Source: Kineosporia corallincola
Lineage (GTDB): Bacteria; Actinomycetota; Actinomycetes; Actinomycetales; Kineosporiaceae
Reading direction: 5' to 3'
Assembly (NCBI RefSeq): GCF_018499875.1
Contig: NZ_JAHBAY010000004.1
Span: 310,001-374,000 of the forward strand
DNA: 64,000 bases
Each line of letters opens with the position of its first letter. Positions within the stretch are counted from its first letter, which is position 1. The translations under genes and the position numbers were made by a program. Shown here piece after piece: positions 17,281 to 25,490 of this stretch. The notes below the pieces were generated by a model. The model was not told the DNA's origin. It was given only the letters and a program-made list of their open reading frames with translations, and searched no databases.

Positions 17281-17805
17281 TCAGGAGGGCCGCATCACCG
17301 ATCGGGCCAGCGCGGCCATCCAGATGCCCGGCATGTCGCGGAAGGTGCGAACCGGGGCCGGCGGGGCGGTCTCCAGGTAGACGGCCTCGGTGATGTCGAG
17401 GGTGAGTTCGGTGAATTCGCCGGCGAACCCGCCCGAGGCGCCGATCTCCAGCTGCCATTCGGGGCGTTCCATCTGCACGGTGAGCCACTGCACGTCCACG
17501 TCGAGAGCCAGTGCGATGTCGTGGATGCTGGCCTGCCCGCCCATCTCCAGCAGGGCGTTGTGGACGTCGGCGGGGGAGCAGCCGTTGCGTCGCGCGGAGT
17601 CCCGGGCGTTCGGTGCCCGGTCGTGGGCCAGGGCCTCGGCCGGGGTGAGGTACTCGACGACACAGAGGGTGTCGCCGCCTTCGTGCTTCCAGCCGATGTG
17701 CGAGATCAGGGTCTTCTCGCCCAGCTGGTGTTTGGCTCGGGCGCGGGCCTGGTCGTTGTTCTTGACCGAGCGTTTACCCGCGTAGGGATAGATGACCGTT
17801 TCCAT
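17281..17805 (-). CDS. Hypothetical protein with possible helix-turn-helix
   Basis: A 174-residue protein not assigned to a family. It opens METVIYPYAGKRSVKNNDQARARAKHQLG (shown across residues 1-29 in two parts: METVIYPYAG and KRSVKNNDQARARAKHQLG). A segment around 78-115 (SPADVHNALLEMGGQASIHD) could fold as a helix-turn-helix. The end, PGIWMAALARSVM, is hydrophobic but short for a membrane anchor. Codon use matches the neighbours. It is the last of a minus-strand run with the DUF1905, chemoreceptor and acetyltransferase genes, though the 130-bp gap upstream suggests its own promoter. Confidence 0.6.
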   Translation of the reverse strand: METVIYPYAGKRSVKNNDQARARAKHQLGEKTLISHIGWKHEGGDTLCVVEYLTPAEALAHDRAPNARDSARRNGCSPADVHNALLEMGGQASIHDIALALDVDVQWLTVQMERPEWQLEIGASGGFAGEFTELTLDITEAVYLETAPPAPVRTFRDMPGIWMAALARSVMRPS

Positions 17806-17902
17806 GACGGCTCCTCCGCTCTCCGATGAGGGGAAAGATTTCGGCCCCCGTCGGCAGCCGACCGGTCGGTGTTAACGACTTCAAGTAGCCATTCGGCCGG
17901 GT

Positions 17903-17922
17903 GGACGGCGAAACACCCGTCC
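17903..17922. terminator. Possible hairpin terminator after the DUF1905 gene
   Basis: GGACGG (17903-17908) and CCGTCC (17917-17922) form a 6-bp stem with an 8-nt loop. An alternative CGGGTG/CACCCG pairing overlaps it. It lies 13 bp past the DUF1905 stop on the minus strand. Confidence 0.4.
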
Positions 17923-17935
17923 GGCGCAACGTGGT

Positions 17936-18379
17936 TCAGGGGATCAGGCCGGCGACGACCGCGTCGAGGCGGCGCTGCCGCGTCTCCTCCTTCTTCGCGG
18001 AAGTCACCGATTCCACGTGCTGACGCCGCCGGCTGGGTGACAGGGCGTCGAACGCCTCGCGGGCACCCGGGCGGGCGGCCAGGGCCGCGGACAGGTCGTC
18101 GGGAACCTCGACGGTGCGCTCGGCCAGGTCGGGGGCGAGTGTCACCTGCACGGTCTGCCCGGCGGCCAGCCCGGCGGCGTCGCGGTTGGCCGCGCTGAGC
18201 GGAACGAAGAAGTCCCCGCCGTACGGGGCGACGCTGCTGCGGTAGGAGTGGCCGTTCAGCGTGACCGTGACCTTGGGCTTCTTGCCCTGGCCGAGCGCCT
18301 CGACCACTCCGGCCGGCACCCGCAGGCCGGTGGCCGTCTTGCCGTGCAGCTCGACCTCGGTGCTGAAGGTGTGCGTCAT
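17936..18379 (-). CDS. DUF1905 / YdeI-OmdA domain protein
   Basis: A 147-residue protein with two parts. The N-terminal beta-barrel domain of DUF1905 (about 1-90) contains FSTEVELHGKTATGLRVP, VTVTLNGHSYRSSVAPYGGDFFVPLS and the A-G-L-x-x-G-Q-T-V-Q-V-T strand. A C-terminal helical YdeI/OmpD-associated segment (about 100-147) includes FDALSPSRRRQHVESVTSAK. Members are small cytoplasmic proteins linked in some species to bacteriocin tolerance, but biochemical function is unclear. Probably transcribed with or just after the chemoreceptor gene 100 bp upstream. Confidence 0.82.
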   Translation of the reverse strand: MTHTFSTEVELHGKTATGLRVPAGVVEALGQGKKPKVTVTLNGHSYRSSVAPYGGDFFVPLSAANRDAAGLAAGQTVQVTLAPDLAERTVEVPDDLSAALAARPGAREAFDALSPSRRRQHVESVTSAKKEETRQRRLDAVVAGLIP

Positions 18380-18479
18380 GAGGAAAAGTCTCCGCCTTTC
18401 GCTGGGGCACCGGCAACGGTGCGAACGGCCATGCGCTCTCTCGCGTCTTCGCGGGTCTCGCCCCGCCTCACCTCACGTC

Positions 18480-19985
18480 TCACCTCACCTCGGCCGGCAG
18501 GGTGTCCCGACCGGCCGACTGCACCAGGGTGCCCAGCACGTGCGACAGCGAGGCCAGCTGGTCGGCAGTCGTCTGGGTGTCGCCGGCGGTGGCCTGGTGC
18601 GCGCGGGTGGCCTCGGCCATCGCGGAGATCGCCAGGTCGGTCTGCTCCACCGCTACCGACTGCTGACTGGTCGACTGCTGGATCTGCCGGGCCGACTCCA
18701 TCGTGTTGGCCACCAGCGAGACGATCTCCTCGAAACTCTCCACCGCCTGCCCGACCTGGGCCGCGCCCTCGCCGATCACGTCCGAGGCGTCGCGGCTGAC
18801 CCGGCGGGTGTCGTCGACCGCGGTGGCCACCGACGCCACCATCTCGCCGATCTCCCGCGTCGAGCCGCCGACCCGGTCGGCCAGCGCCCGGATCTCGTCG
18901 GCCAGCGCGGCGAACCGGGACGCCTCACCGCCCGCGCCGGCCGCCTCGATACTCGCGTTGATCGCCACGATATTGGTCAGTTCGGCCAGCTCGGACACGA
19001 TCTCGACGACTCCGGTGATCTGCCGGGCCCGGCGGCTGAGGTCTTCCATGTGCTGGTCGACCGAGCCGGAGTGCGCGCGGATGCGCTCCATTGAGGACTG
19101 GGTGGCGAGCACCACGTCGCGCCCGTGCCGGCCGGCCTCGGCGGTCTGCCCGGCGGCGGCCACCACGTCCTGGGCGCCCTCGGCGATCAGCCGGGACTCG
19201 GCCAGCATCTCCTTCACCGTGGTCGAGATCTCGGCCGCCGAGCTGGCCTGCTGGCTCGCGCCCTCGGCCTGCTGCCGGGCGCTGAGCTGGAGGTCGGTGG
19301 ACGACTGCTGCACCGAGCGGACCGCGGTCATCACCCGTCCGCGCACCTGGCGCACCACCATCGAGGCGACCAGCGTGGAGCCGATCAGGATCACCACGAA
19401 CGAGGCGACGATCAGCCGCACCCCGTCGTGGGCGGTGCGGGTGGCCGCCTGCTCACGTTCTCGCACCAGCCCCTGGAGGTAGGCGAACAGCGAGTCCATC
19501 GCGGCGGTCGTGGTGACCCGCTGGTCGTCGATCTCCTCCCAGGCCGCCACCACCTCGGCGGGCGGGGCATGGGCCTCCTTCAACTGCACCGGGCCCTTGT
19601 CCAGCTCGATGAAACTGGCCTGGAGCCGGGTGATCTGGTCGACCAGGTCCCGGCCCCGGTCGGTGTCTACGGTTTGCCGCAGCGCGGTGAGCTGCTTGTT
19701 GAACGCCTCGTCCCACTTGTACTGCTCACCCAGGTACTTGGTCTGGCCGGAGAACAGGTAGCCCCGGTTGGCGGCGGCCCGGGCGTCGCGAATGTCCATC
19801 AGGGTGCGGGCCTCGAGGACCAGCGCGGCGTCGTGGTCGATCACCCGGTCCTTGCGGTCCACCACGCGTTGCAGGCCGTTCAGCGCGAGCACCGCCATCA
19901 CCAGGGTCAGGCTGAGCACGACGGCGAGCGCGGTGAAGACACTGGCCGTCACCGTCCACTGCCGCTGCCCGCGCGCCCTAGGCAC
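18480..19985 (-). CDS. Methyl-accepting chemotaxis protein with CHASE3 sensor, divergent hairpin
   Basis: A 501-residue transmembrane receptor. TM1 lies near 11-36 and a CHASE3-type helical sensor at about 40-180 (ARAAANRGYLFSGQTKYL). TM2 is near 187-212, followed directly by a methyl-accepting coiled coil; I see no clear HAMP domain. The kinase-control tip reads TNIVAINASIEAAGAGG then ASRFAALADEIRALADR, deviating from the common NLLALNAAIEAARAGE form; such GAGGE tips occur in alternative (non-flagellar) Che classes. GTG 19985 is the first start before TM1. The GNAT gene ends 63 bp upstream; no cheA or cheW is in the window. Confidence 0.88.
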   Translation of the reverse strand: MPRARGQRQWTVTASVFTALAVVLSLTLVMAVLALNGLQRVVDRKDRVIDHDAALVLEARTLMDIRDARAAANRGYLFSGQTKYLGEQYKWDEAFNKQLTALRQTVDTDRGRDLVDQITRLQASFIELDKGPVQLKEAHAPPAEVVAAWEEIDDQRVTTTAAMDSLFAYLQGLVREREQAATRTAHDGVRLIVASFVVILIGSTLVASMVVRQVRGRVMTAVRSVQQSSTDLQLSARQQAEGASQQASSAAEISTTVKEMLAESRLIAEGAQDVVAAAGQTAEAGRHGRDVVLATQSSMERIRAHSGSVDQHMEDLSRRARQITGVVEIVSELAELTNIVAINASIEAAGAGGEASRFAALADEIRALADRVGGSTREIGEMVASVATAVDDTRRVSRDASDVIGEGAAQVGQAVESFEEIVSLVANTMESARQIQQSTSQQSVAVEQTDLAISAMAEATRAHQATAGDTQTTADQLASLSHVLGTLVQSAGRDTLPAEVR

Positions 19986-20048
19986 CCGCGATCCCCGTCG
20001 TCACCCATCCGGACTCGGCAGCGCCGGGCCCTGCCTTGACCCTGAGGG

Positions 20049-20615
20049 TCAGTCGAGCAGCAGCGCGTGCAGGTGCATGTCGTGGTAGCCGTCCGCGTGA
20101 CGCTGGGAGCGCACGGCCACGCCCTCCAGCACGAACCCGCAGCGCGTCGCCACCCGGCAGGACGCCACGTTCTGCGTGGAGTGGGTGAGCGAGAACCGGT
20201 GCATACCGGCGTTCCTGGCCCAGTCGATCAGGACCGAGGCGGAACGCGCCGCGATGCCGTTGCCGCGGGCGTCCGGAGCCACCCAGTAGGCCACCTCGCC
20301 GTCGCCGTACGGCAGGTCGAGAGTACGTAGCCCGACCCGGCCCAGCGGCTTGCCGTCGGCGCTCACCATCCAGTCGGCCCCGCTCTCCTGCTGCCAGCGC
20401 CGGGTCTGCCGGGCGATGAACTCCTCGGCCTCCGCCTGCTTGCTCATGCCGAACGCGTGCCAGTGCTGGATGGCCGGGTCGGAGTAGGCGCCGAGCAGGA
20501 ACGGCTCGTCGCCCGGCCGCCACGGCCTGAGCAGCAGCCCGTCGCCCTCGATCTCGGGCTGCGGGAAGGGGCCCCAGGAACCGGCTGGGACGACAGGGGG
20601 AACCAGAGAAGGCAT
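20049..20615 (-). CDS. GNAT acetyltransferase, RimJ/RimL type
   Basis: A 188-residue acetyltransferase. The RimJ/L features are LLLRPWRPGDEPFL near residue 28, GEVAYWVAPDARGNGIAAR (motif A, acetyl-CoA loop, about 106-124) and NVASCRVATRCGFVLEGV (motif B). Such enzymes acetylate ribosomal protein N-termini, aminoglycosides or small amines; the target is unknown. ATG 20615 lacks an evident Shine-Dalgarno, which would fit a leaderless mRNA. It is first of a minus-strand run leading into the CHASE3 chemoreceptor. Confidence 0.82.
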   Translation of the reverse strand: MPSLVPPVVPAGSWGPFPQPEIEGDGLLLRPWRPGDEPFLLGAYSDPAIQHWHAFGMSKQAEAEEFIARQTRRWQQESGADWMVSADGKPLGRVGLRTLDLPYGDGEVAYWVAPDARGNGIAARSASVLIDWARNAGMHRFSLTHSTQNVASCRVATRCGFVLEGVAVRSQRHADGYHDMHLHALLLD

Positions 20616-20745
20616 GGGCGCAGCCTAAAGCGACAAATAGCCCAGCGGTACGGGGGAGTAGCTCACGGTGTGCGAGACCCGGACCGTACGGATGGGTGAA
20701 GAGTGTCGACGCGCGGGTGACGGCGGGTAGCCGTACGGTCGCCGC

Positions 20746-21612
20746 ATGACGACGACGGACACCCGCTCGCAGTCGACCACGAGCACGGTGCGCCTCACCG
20801 TGAACGGCTCCGAACACGACATCACCCTCGACCATCGCACCTCGCTGCTCGACGCCCTGCGCGAGCACCTGCGTCTGACCGGCGCGAAGAAGGGCTGCGA
20901 CCACGGCCAGTGCGGCGCCTGCACGGTGCTGCTCGACGGACGCCGGGCCAACGCCTGCCTGGTGCTCGCCGTGGCCGCGCAGGGCCGGCCGGTCACCACG
21001 ATCGAGGGCCTGGCGGGCGGGACCGGGGACGACGCGGAACTGCACCCGGTTCAGCGTGCGTTCGTGGAGCGGGACGCGTTCCAGTGCGGCTACTGCACGC
21101 CCGGCCAGATCTGTTCTGCCGTGGGCGTGCTGGAGGAGGCCCGGAACGGCTGGCCGTCGGCCGTCACCCCGATGGAGGAAGCCGGGTCCACGGCGACCGA
21201 TCCCTGGGCTGCTGATTCGGGGGCCGCCGATTCGGAGGCTGTGGATTCGGGGACGCCCGGCTCGGCAGTTGCTGATTCGCCCGCTGACTCGGCAGCCGTC
21301 GGTCCGCCTGCCGGCCAGGCAATCATCAACCCGGCAGCCGCTCACCCGGCAGCCGCTCACCCGGCGGCCGCTGACCCGGCGGCCGCTGACCCGGCGGCCG
21401 CCGATCACGGCTCGCCGACCGGTGCGAACCCGATCGCGGGCGGGGTGGTGCTCAACGAGGCTGAGGTACGTGAACGGATGAGTGGAAACCTCTGCCGCTG
21501 CGGGGCCTACGCCAACATCGTGCCGGCCGTGCTCGACGCCGCCGGCCAGACGCCCGGGCCAGGGCTCGAGACAGGTTCCGACACGGGGTTCGAGACGGGA
21601 GGCTCCCGATGA
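20746..21612 (+). CDS. Molybdenum hydroxylase iron-sulfur subunit (YagT type) with expanded linker
   Basis: A 288-residue subunit carrying two [2Fe-2S] clusters that pass electrons from the Mo site to FAD. The plant-type cluster cysteines are C51, C56, C59 (CDHGQCGAC) and C71. The second cluster cysteines are C114, C117 (CGYC) and C250, C252 (NLCRC). Between C117 and C250 the usual short link is enlarged by about 85-90 residues (145-234) of Ala/Asp/Pro-rich low complexity, ending in five PAAAH/PAAAD-type repeats. All eight cysteines remain, so the enzyme is probably functional. The C-terminal 20 residues are also Gly/Thr-rich. It overlaps the FAD subunit gene by 4 bp. Confidence 0.9.
   Translation: MTTTDTRSQSTTSTVRLTVNGSEHDITLDHRTSLLDALREHLRLTGAKKGCDHGQCGACTVLLDGRRANACLVLAVAAQGRPVTTIEGLAGGTGDDAELHPVQRAFVERDAFQCGYCTPGQICSAVGVLEEARNGWPSAVTPMEEAGSTATDPWAADSGAADSEAVDSGTPGSAVADSPADSAAVGPPAGQAIINPAAAHPAAAHPAAADPAAADPAAADHGSPTGANPIAGGVVLNEAEVRERMSGNLCRCGAYANIVPAVLDAAGQTPGPGLETGSDTGFETGGSR
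21208..21300 (+). repeat. Degenerate 15-bp repeats encoding A-D-S-x-A in the YagT linker
   Basis: Units related to GCTGATTCGGGGGCC recur about every 15 bp (near 21208, 21223, 21238, then decayed) and give ADSGA, ADSEA, VDSGT. They precede the cleaner array at 21331. Confidence 0.6.
21331..21405 (+). repeat. Five 15-bp in-frame tandem repeats in the YagT linker
   Basis: Two exact copies of CCGGCAGCCGCTCAC (21331, 21346), two of CCGGCGGCCGCTGAC (21361, 21376) and one CCGGCGGCCGCCGAT (21391). They encode PAAAH/PAAAD. The pairing of identical adjacent units suggests recent duplication. Confidence 0.9.
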
Positions 21613-22607
21613 AGCCGTTCGCCTACGCCGTGGCCGGGGCTCCGGCCGATGCCGTGCGGCGGATCTCCGGCAGCCCGGGTGCGCGTTTCCTGGGTGGGGG
21701 AACCAACCTCGTGGACCTGATGCGGCTCGGGGTGGAATCGCCCGACCTGCTCGTCGACGTGACCCGCCTGGACCTCGACCGCATCGAGCCCGTCGACGGC
21801 GGAGGGGTACGGATCGGCGCCGGCGTGCGCAACTCCGACCTGGCCGCCGACCCCCGGCTGCGCGTCGCCTACCCGATGCTGTCACAGGCCCTCCTCTCCG
21901 GAGCCTCGGGCCAACTGCGCAACCTGGCCACCGTGGGCGGGAACCTGTTGCAGCGCACCCGGTGCCCGTACTTCCAGGACGTGACCAAGCCGTGCAACAA
22001 GCGCAGCCCCGGCAGCGGCTGCCCGGCCCGCACCGGCGTGCACCGCGACCTGGCGATCCTCGGTGCAAGCGAGCACTGCATCGCCACCCACCCGTCCGAC
22101 TTCGCCGTGGCCCTGGCCGCCATCGGCGCCCGGGTGCACGTGACCGGCCCGGCCGGCGACCGCACGCTGAAGGTGACCGAGCTGTACCGGTCACCCGGCG
22201 AGGACCCCTCCCGGGACACGGTTCTCGACCCGGCAGACCTGATCACCGCGGTCGAGCTGCCGCCCTCCGGGCCGGCGCACCGCACCTCGCTGTACCGCAA
22301 GGCCCGCGACCGTGCCTCGTACGCCTTCGCCGTCGGCTCGGTGGCCGCAGGGCTCGGCCTGACGCCCGACGGCGAGGTCGGCGAGGTGCGTATCGCCCTG
22401 GGCGCCGTGGCCCACAAGCCGTGGCGCGCCCGTCTGGCCGAGGCCGCCCTGACCGGCCGCCCGGCCACCGTGGAGGAGTTCCGCCGTGCCGCCGGCATCG
22501 AGCTGGCCGCCGCCGAGCCGCTGCCCGACAACGCCTTCAAGGTGACGCTCAGCCAGAACCTCATCGTGGCAGCGCTTCTCGAACTGGCCGGGGGTGAGGC
22601 CCGATGA
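21609..22607 (+). CDS. Molybdenum hydroxylase FAD-binding subunit (YagS type)
   Basis: A 332-residue FAD subunit of the xanthine-dehydrogenase family. The FAD pyrophosphate loop is FLGGGTNLVDLM (about 28-39). A second loop is NLATVGGNLLQRTRCPYFQD, followed by CNKRSPGSGC, a cysteine-bearing insertion characteristic of YagS/PaoB, where it holds an extra [4Fe-4S] cluster. The C-terminal CO-dehydrogenase flavoprotein domain follows (VRIALGAVAHKPWRA). It overlaps both neighbours by 4 bp, so subunit synthesis is translationally coupled. Confidence 0.92.
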   Translation: MKPFAYAVAGAPADAVRRISGSPGARFLGGGTNLVDLMRLGVESPDLLVDVTRLDLDRIEPVDGGGVRIGAGVRNSDLAADPRLRVAYPMLSQALLSGASGQLRNLATVGGNLLQRTRCPYFQDVTKPCNKRSPGSGCPARTGVHRDLAILGASEHCIATHPSDFAVALAAIGARVHVTGPAGDRTLKVTELYRSPGEDPSRDTVLDPADLITAVELPPSGPAHRTSLYRKARDRASYAFAVGSVAAGLGLTPDGEVGEVRIALGAVAHKPWRARLAEAALTGRPATVEEFRRAAGIELAAAEPLPDNAFKVTLSQNLIVAALLELAGGEAR

Positions 22608-24676
22608 GCGCCCCCGTATTCCGCCGCCCGGCCGCTGCCGGCCCGCCGCAGCCCCGCGAGGAGTCGGTCGAGAAGGTCACCGGTGCGGCCCGGTACGCCT
22701 ACGAGTACCCGCAGCAGGAGGCCGCGTACGCCTGGATCGTCACCTCGCCGATCGCCAAGGGCCGCGTGCTCACCGTGGACGCCGACCACGTGCTGCGCTC
22801 GGACGACGTGATCGCCGTGCTGCGGCACGACAACGCCCCGCGCCTGGAGGACGTGGGCGACCCGGCGCTCGCGGTGCTCCAGGACCCCGCCGTCGCCTAC
22901 CGTGGCCAGGTGGTGGCCCTGGTGGTGGCGAAGACCCCGGAGGCTGCCCGGGAGGCCGCCGCCACGCTGCCGGTGGAGTACGAGGAGCTCGGCCACGACG
23001 TGGTGCTCACCCCGGACCACGAGAGCCTGTACCAGCCGGACGCGGTGAACCCGGATTACCCGGCGGACACCGAACAGGGCGACCCGGACGGCGCTTTCGA
23101 GGCGAGCCCGGTGCGGGTGGACCACACCTACCGCACCGTGGCCCTGCACAACAACCCGATGGAGCCGCACGCCACCACGGCACTCTGGCACGACGACGGC
23201 TCGCTCACCCTGTACGACTCGAACCAGGGCGGCCACGTGGTGCGGCAGACGATCGCCGGGCTGTTCGGCCTCGCCCCGGACCGGGTGCGCGTGATGAACC
23301 CGCATGTGGGAGGCGGATTCGGCTCCAAGGGCACGCCCCGGCCGAACGTGGTGCTGGCGGCTATGGCCGCCCAGGTGACTGGGCGCCCGGTGAAGATCGC
23401 CGTCACCCGGCAGCAGATGTTCTCGCTCGTGGGCTATCGCACGCCCACCATTCAGCGGGTGCGGCTCGGCGCCGAGGCCGACGGCCGGCTCAACTCGATC
23501 ACCCACGAGGTGGTCGAACAGACCTCCACCGTCAAGGAGTTCGCCGAGCAGACCGCCGTGGCCACCCGCTCGATGTATGCCGCGCCGCACCGCCGCACCA
23601 GTCACCGGCTGGCCCGCCTGGACGTGCCGGTGCCCTCGTGGATGCGCGCCCCCGGCGAGTGCCCGGGCTTCTTCGCCTTCGAGTCGGCGCTGGACGAGCT
23701 GGCCGCCGAACTCGGCATGGACCCGATCGACCTGCGGGTGCGCAACGAGCCGGAGACCGACCCGGAGAGCGGAAAACCCTTCAGCAGCCGCAATCTCGTG
23801 GCCTGCCTGCGCCAGGGGGCGGAGCGCTTCGGCTGGGAGCCCCGGCCGCGGGCACCCCGCACCCGCCGTGACGGGCGCTGGCTGATCGGCACCGGCGTGG
23901 CCTCGTCGTACTACCCGACCTACGAGGCCCCGGCCACCGCGACCGTGTCGGCCGACGAGAACGGCCACCACACCGTCGCCATCAACGCCACCGACATCGG
24001 GACCGGCGCCCGCACCGCCCTGCACCAGCTCGCCGCCGAGGCCCTGGACGTGCCGTGGGCCGACGTGACCGTGCGGATCGGCGACTCGGACCTGCCACAG
24101 GCCGGCCTGGCCGGCGGCTCGATGGGCACCCGGTCGTGGGGCTGGGCCGTGACCAAGGCCTGCCGGGCCCTGCGTGAGCAGGGCGGTGGGTCGGTGACCG
24201 CGAACACCGCCGAGGACATCAAGGCACTGGGGGAGTACAGCCGCGCCGCCTACGGGGCGCAGTTCGTGGAGGTGCGGGTGAACCAGGACACCGGAGAGCT
24301 GCGGGTGCCCCGGATGACCGGGGTGTTCGCCGCCGGCCGCATCGTGAACTCACGCACCGCGCGCTCGCAGTTCATCGGCGGGATGACCATGGGCCTGTCG
24401 ATGGCGCTGCACGAGGAGGGCGTGATGGACGCCGCCTTCGGCGACTACGCCAATCACGACCTGGCCTCGTACCACGTGGCGGCCTGCGCGGACGTGGGGA
24501 CGATGGACATCGCCTGGATCGAGGAGGACGACGAGCACCTGGGCGGCACCGGCACGAAGGGGATCGGCGAGATCGGCATCGTGGGCACGGCCGCCGCGGT
24601 GGCCAACGCGGTGTACGACGCCACCGGCGTGCGGGTGCGCGACCTTCCGATCCACCTGGAAGACCTGCTCGCCTGA
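22604..24676 (+). CDS. Molybdenum hydroxylase catalytic subunit (YagR/PaoC type)
   Basis: A 690-residue Mo-cofactor-binding subunit. The N-terminal a/b hammerhead domain (about 15-135, EKVTGAARYAYEYP) is followed by Mo-binding motifs: VGGGFGSKG, RAPGECPGFFAFE, GSMGTRSWGWAV and the C-terminal GTGTKGIGEIGIVG, whose glutamate is the expected catalytic base. YagTSR/PaoABC enzymes oxidise aromatic and other aldehydes in the periplasm or cytoplasm. Here no Tat signal is seen on the Fe-S subunit, suggesting a cytoplasmic enzyme. XdhC/PaoD-type maturation genes are not adjacent. It ends convergent to the first roadblock gene. Confidence 0.92.
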   Translation: MSAPVFRRPAAAGPPQPREESVEKVTGAARYAYEYPQQEAAYAWIVTSPIAKGRVLTVDADHVLRSDDVIAVLRHDNAPRLEDVGDPALAVLQDPAVAYRGQVVALVVAKTPEAAREAAATLPVEYEELGHDVVLTPDHESLYQPDAVNPDYPADTEQGDPDGAFEASPVRVDHTYRTVALHNNPMEPHATTALWHDDGSLTLYDSNQGGHVVRQTIAGLFGLAPDRVRVMNPHVGGGFGSKGTPRPNVVLAAMAAQVTGRPVKIAVTRQQMFSLVGYRTPTIQRVRLGAEADGRLNSITHEVVEQTSTVKEFAEQTAVATRSMYAAPHRRTSHRLARLDVPVPSWMRAPGECPGFFAFESALDELAAELGMDPIDLRVRNEPETDPESGKPFSSRNLVACLRQGAERFGWEPRPRAPRTRRDGRWLIGTGVASSYYPTYEAPATATVSADENGHHTVAINATDIGTGARTALHQLAAEALDVPWADVTVRIGDSDLPQAGLAGGSMGTRSWGWAVTKACRALREQGGGSVTANTAEDIKALGEYSRAAYGAQFVEVRVNQDTGELRVPRMTGVFAAGRIVNSRTARSQFIGGMTMGLSMALHEEGVMDAAFGDYANHDLASYHVAACADVGTMDIAWIEEDDEHLGGTGTKGIGEIGIVGTAAAVANAVYDATGVRVRDLPIHLEDLLA

Positions 24677-24754
24677 CTCCTCATACCTGGTAAACGCGCC
24701 CCGCCCCCGGAACGTGAGCTCCCGCCGCGGAATTCATGACCGGCGCCGGGACGC

Positions 24755-24790
24755 GGGAACGGCGCCGATCTGAGGGGCCGGCGCCGTCCC
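24755..24790. terminator. Hairpin terminator, GGCGCC-core family
   Basis: GGG-A-ACGGCGCC (24755-24766) pairs with GGCGCCGTCCC (24780-24790) with one bulged A. It lies between the convergent Mo-hydroxylase and roadblock-like genes. It shares its ACGGCGCC core with the terminators at 25436, 26201 and 28621. Confidence 0.65.
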
Positions 24791-24807
24791 TGGTTGGGAA
24801 GGGGTGC

Positions 24808-25179
24808 TCAGATCTCGATGGTGCGCTCCAGGTTGGCCAGCTTGTGCCGGGCCAGAGCCAGGTTGGCGCGGCGCTTGTCGAGGGCCATGTAGAGGAACAG
24901 GCCGTTGCCCTGCGGGCCCGCGATCAGCCGGATCAGGTGGTACTGGGTGTCCAGGGTGATCAGGATGTCCTCGATGCTCTCGCGCAGCCGCAGCGACTCC
25001 ATCGTCCGCATCTTGGCCCGCACGATCTCGGTGTTGCCCGCCGCGGCCACCTCGAGGTTCAGGGCGTTGTTGCCCCCGGCCTGACCCAGCGTCATGCCGC
25101 TGGTGTAGTCCACGAGCGCGGCGCCGATGGCACCGTCGATCTGCATGGCTTCCTTGAGGACGATCTCGATGTTGGACAC
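24808..25179 (-). CDS. Roadblock/LC7-like small protein, copy 1
   Basis: A 123-residue protein with a roadblock-like alpha/beta pattern: an N-terminal helix (IEIVLKEAM), GAIGAALVDYTSGMTLG, a central helix and a C-terminal LFLYMALDKRRANLALARHK. In actinobacteria and myxobacteria, roadblock proteins regulate small Ras-like GTPases or act in gliding and secretion; no GTPase gene is adjacent. Start GTG 25179 follows GGAAGGA; the frame above it is non-conserved. It is roughly 80 percent identical by eye to the next gene upstream (25491-25859), so the two are a tandem duplication, each with its own terminator. Confidence 0.75.
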   Translation of the reverse strand: MSNIEIVLKEAMQIDGAIGAALVDYTSGMTLGQAGGNNALNLEVAAAGNTEIVRAKMRTMESLRLRESIEDILITLDTQYHLIRLIAGPQGNGLFLYMALDKRRANLALARHKLANLERTIEI

Positions 25180-25490
25180 GCTGGTTTCCTTCCGATGGAA
25201 CACACTGGGAGAAGCTCTGGTGGGGCATCACCGAACGTGACCAGGCTCCCGCATCCCCGACACCCGTTGCCCGGCCACTGCTCACGGTGACGGCGCGTGC
25301 GCTCGCTGCGTAGGGACTTTGGTCCCGGGAAGTCGGCCGTCGCGCTGCGTCCTCACCCGCTTGGGGCAGTGCGAATTCAGTTTCCTGATCTTGCAATTCG
25401 CCGGGTGCAGCCGCCGTGCAGGATCACGGCAAAACGATGGACGGCGCCGGCCGTGCCGGCCCGGCGCCGTCCATCACCCGTGCGACGGGC
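25180..25490. other. Intergenic region between the roadblock twins
   Basis: This 311-bp stretch carries no convincing gene. It holds the terminator of copy 2 (25436-25475) and an inverted repeat GCGAATT / AATTCGC (25371-25377 and 25395-25401) that is noticeably AT-richer than its surroundings and could be an operator. The promoter region of copy 1 is expected here, but no -10/-35 pair stands out. Confidence 0.5.
25436..25475. terminator. Strong hairpin terminator, GGCGCC-core family
   Basis: A perfect 15-bp stem: GATGGACGGCGCCGG (25436-25450) and CCGGCGCCGTCCATC (25461-25475), with a 10-nt loop. It lies 16 bp past the stop of roadblock copy 2. The stem is identical in all 15 positions to the one at 26201. 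Confidence 0.85.

Noticed and set aside
21331-21405. Five regularly spaced repeats, considered as a CRISPR array
   Set aside because: The units are 15 bp, directly adjacent with no spacers, and lie in frame inside an enzyme gene.
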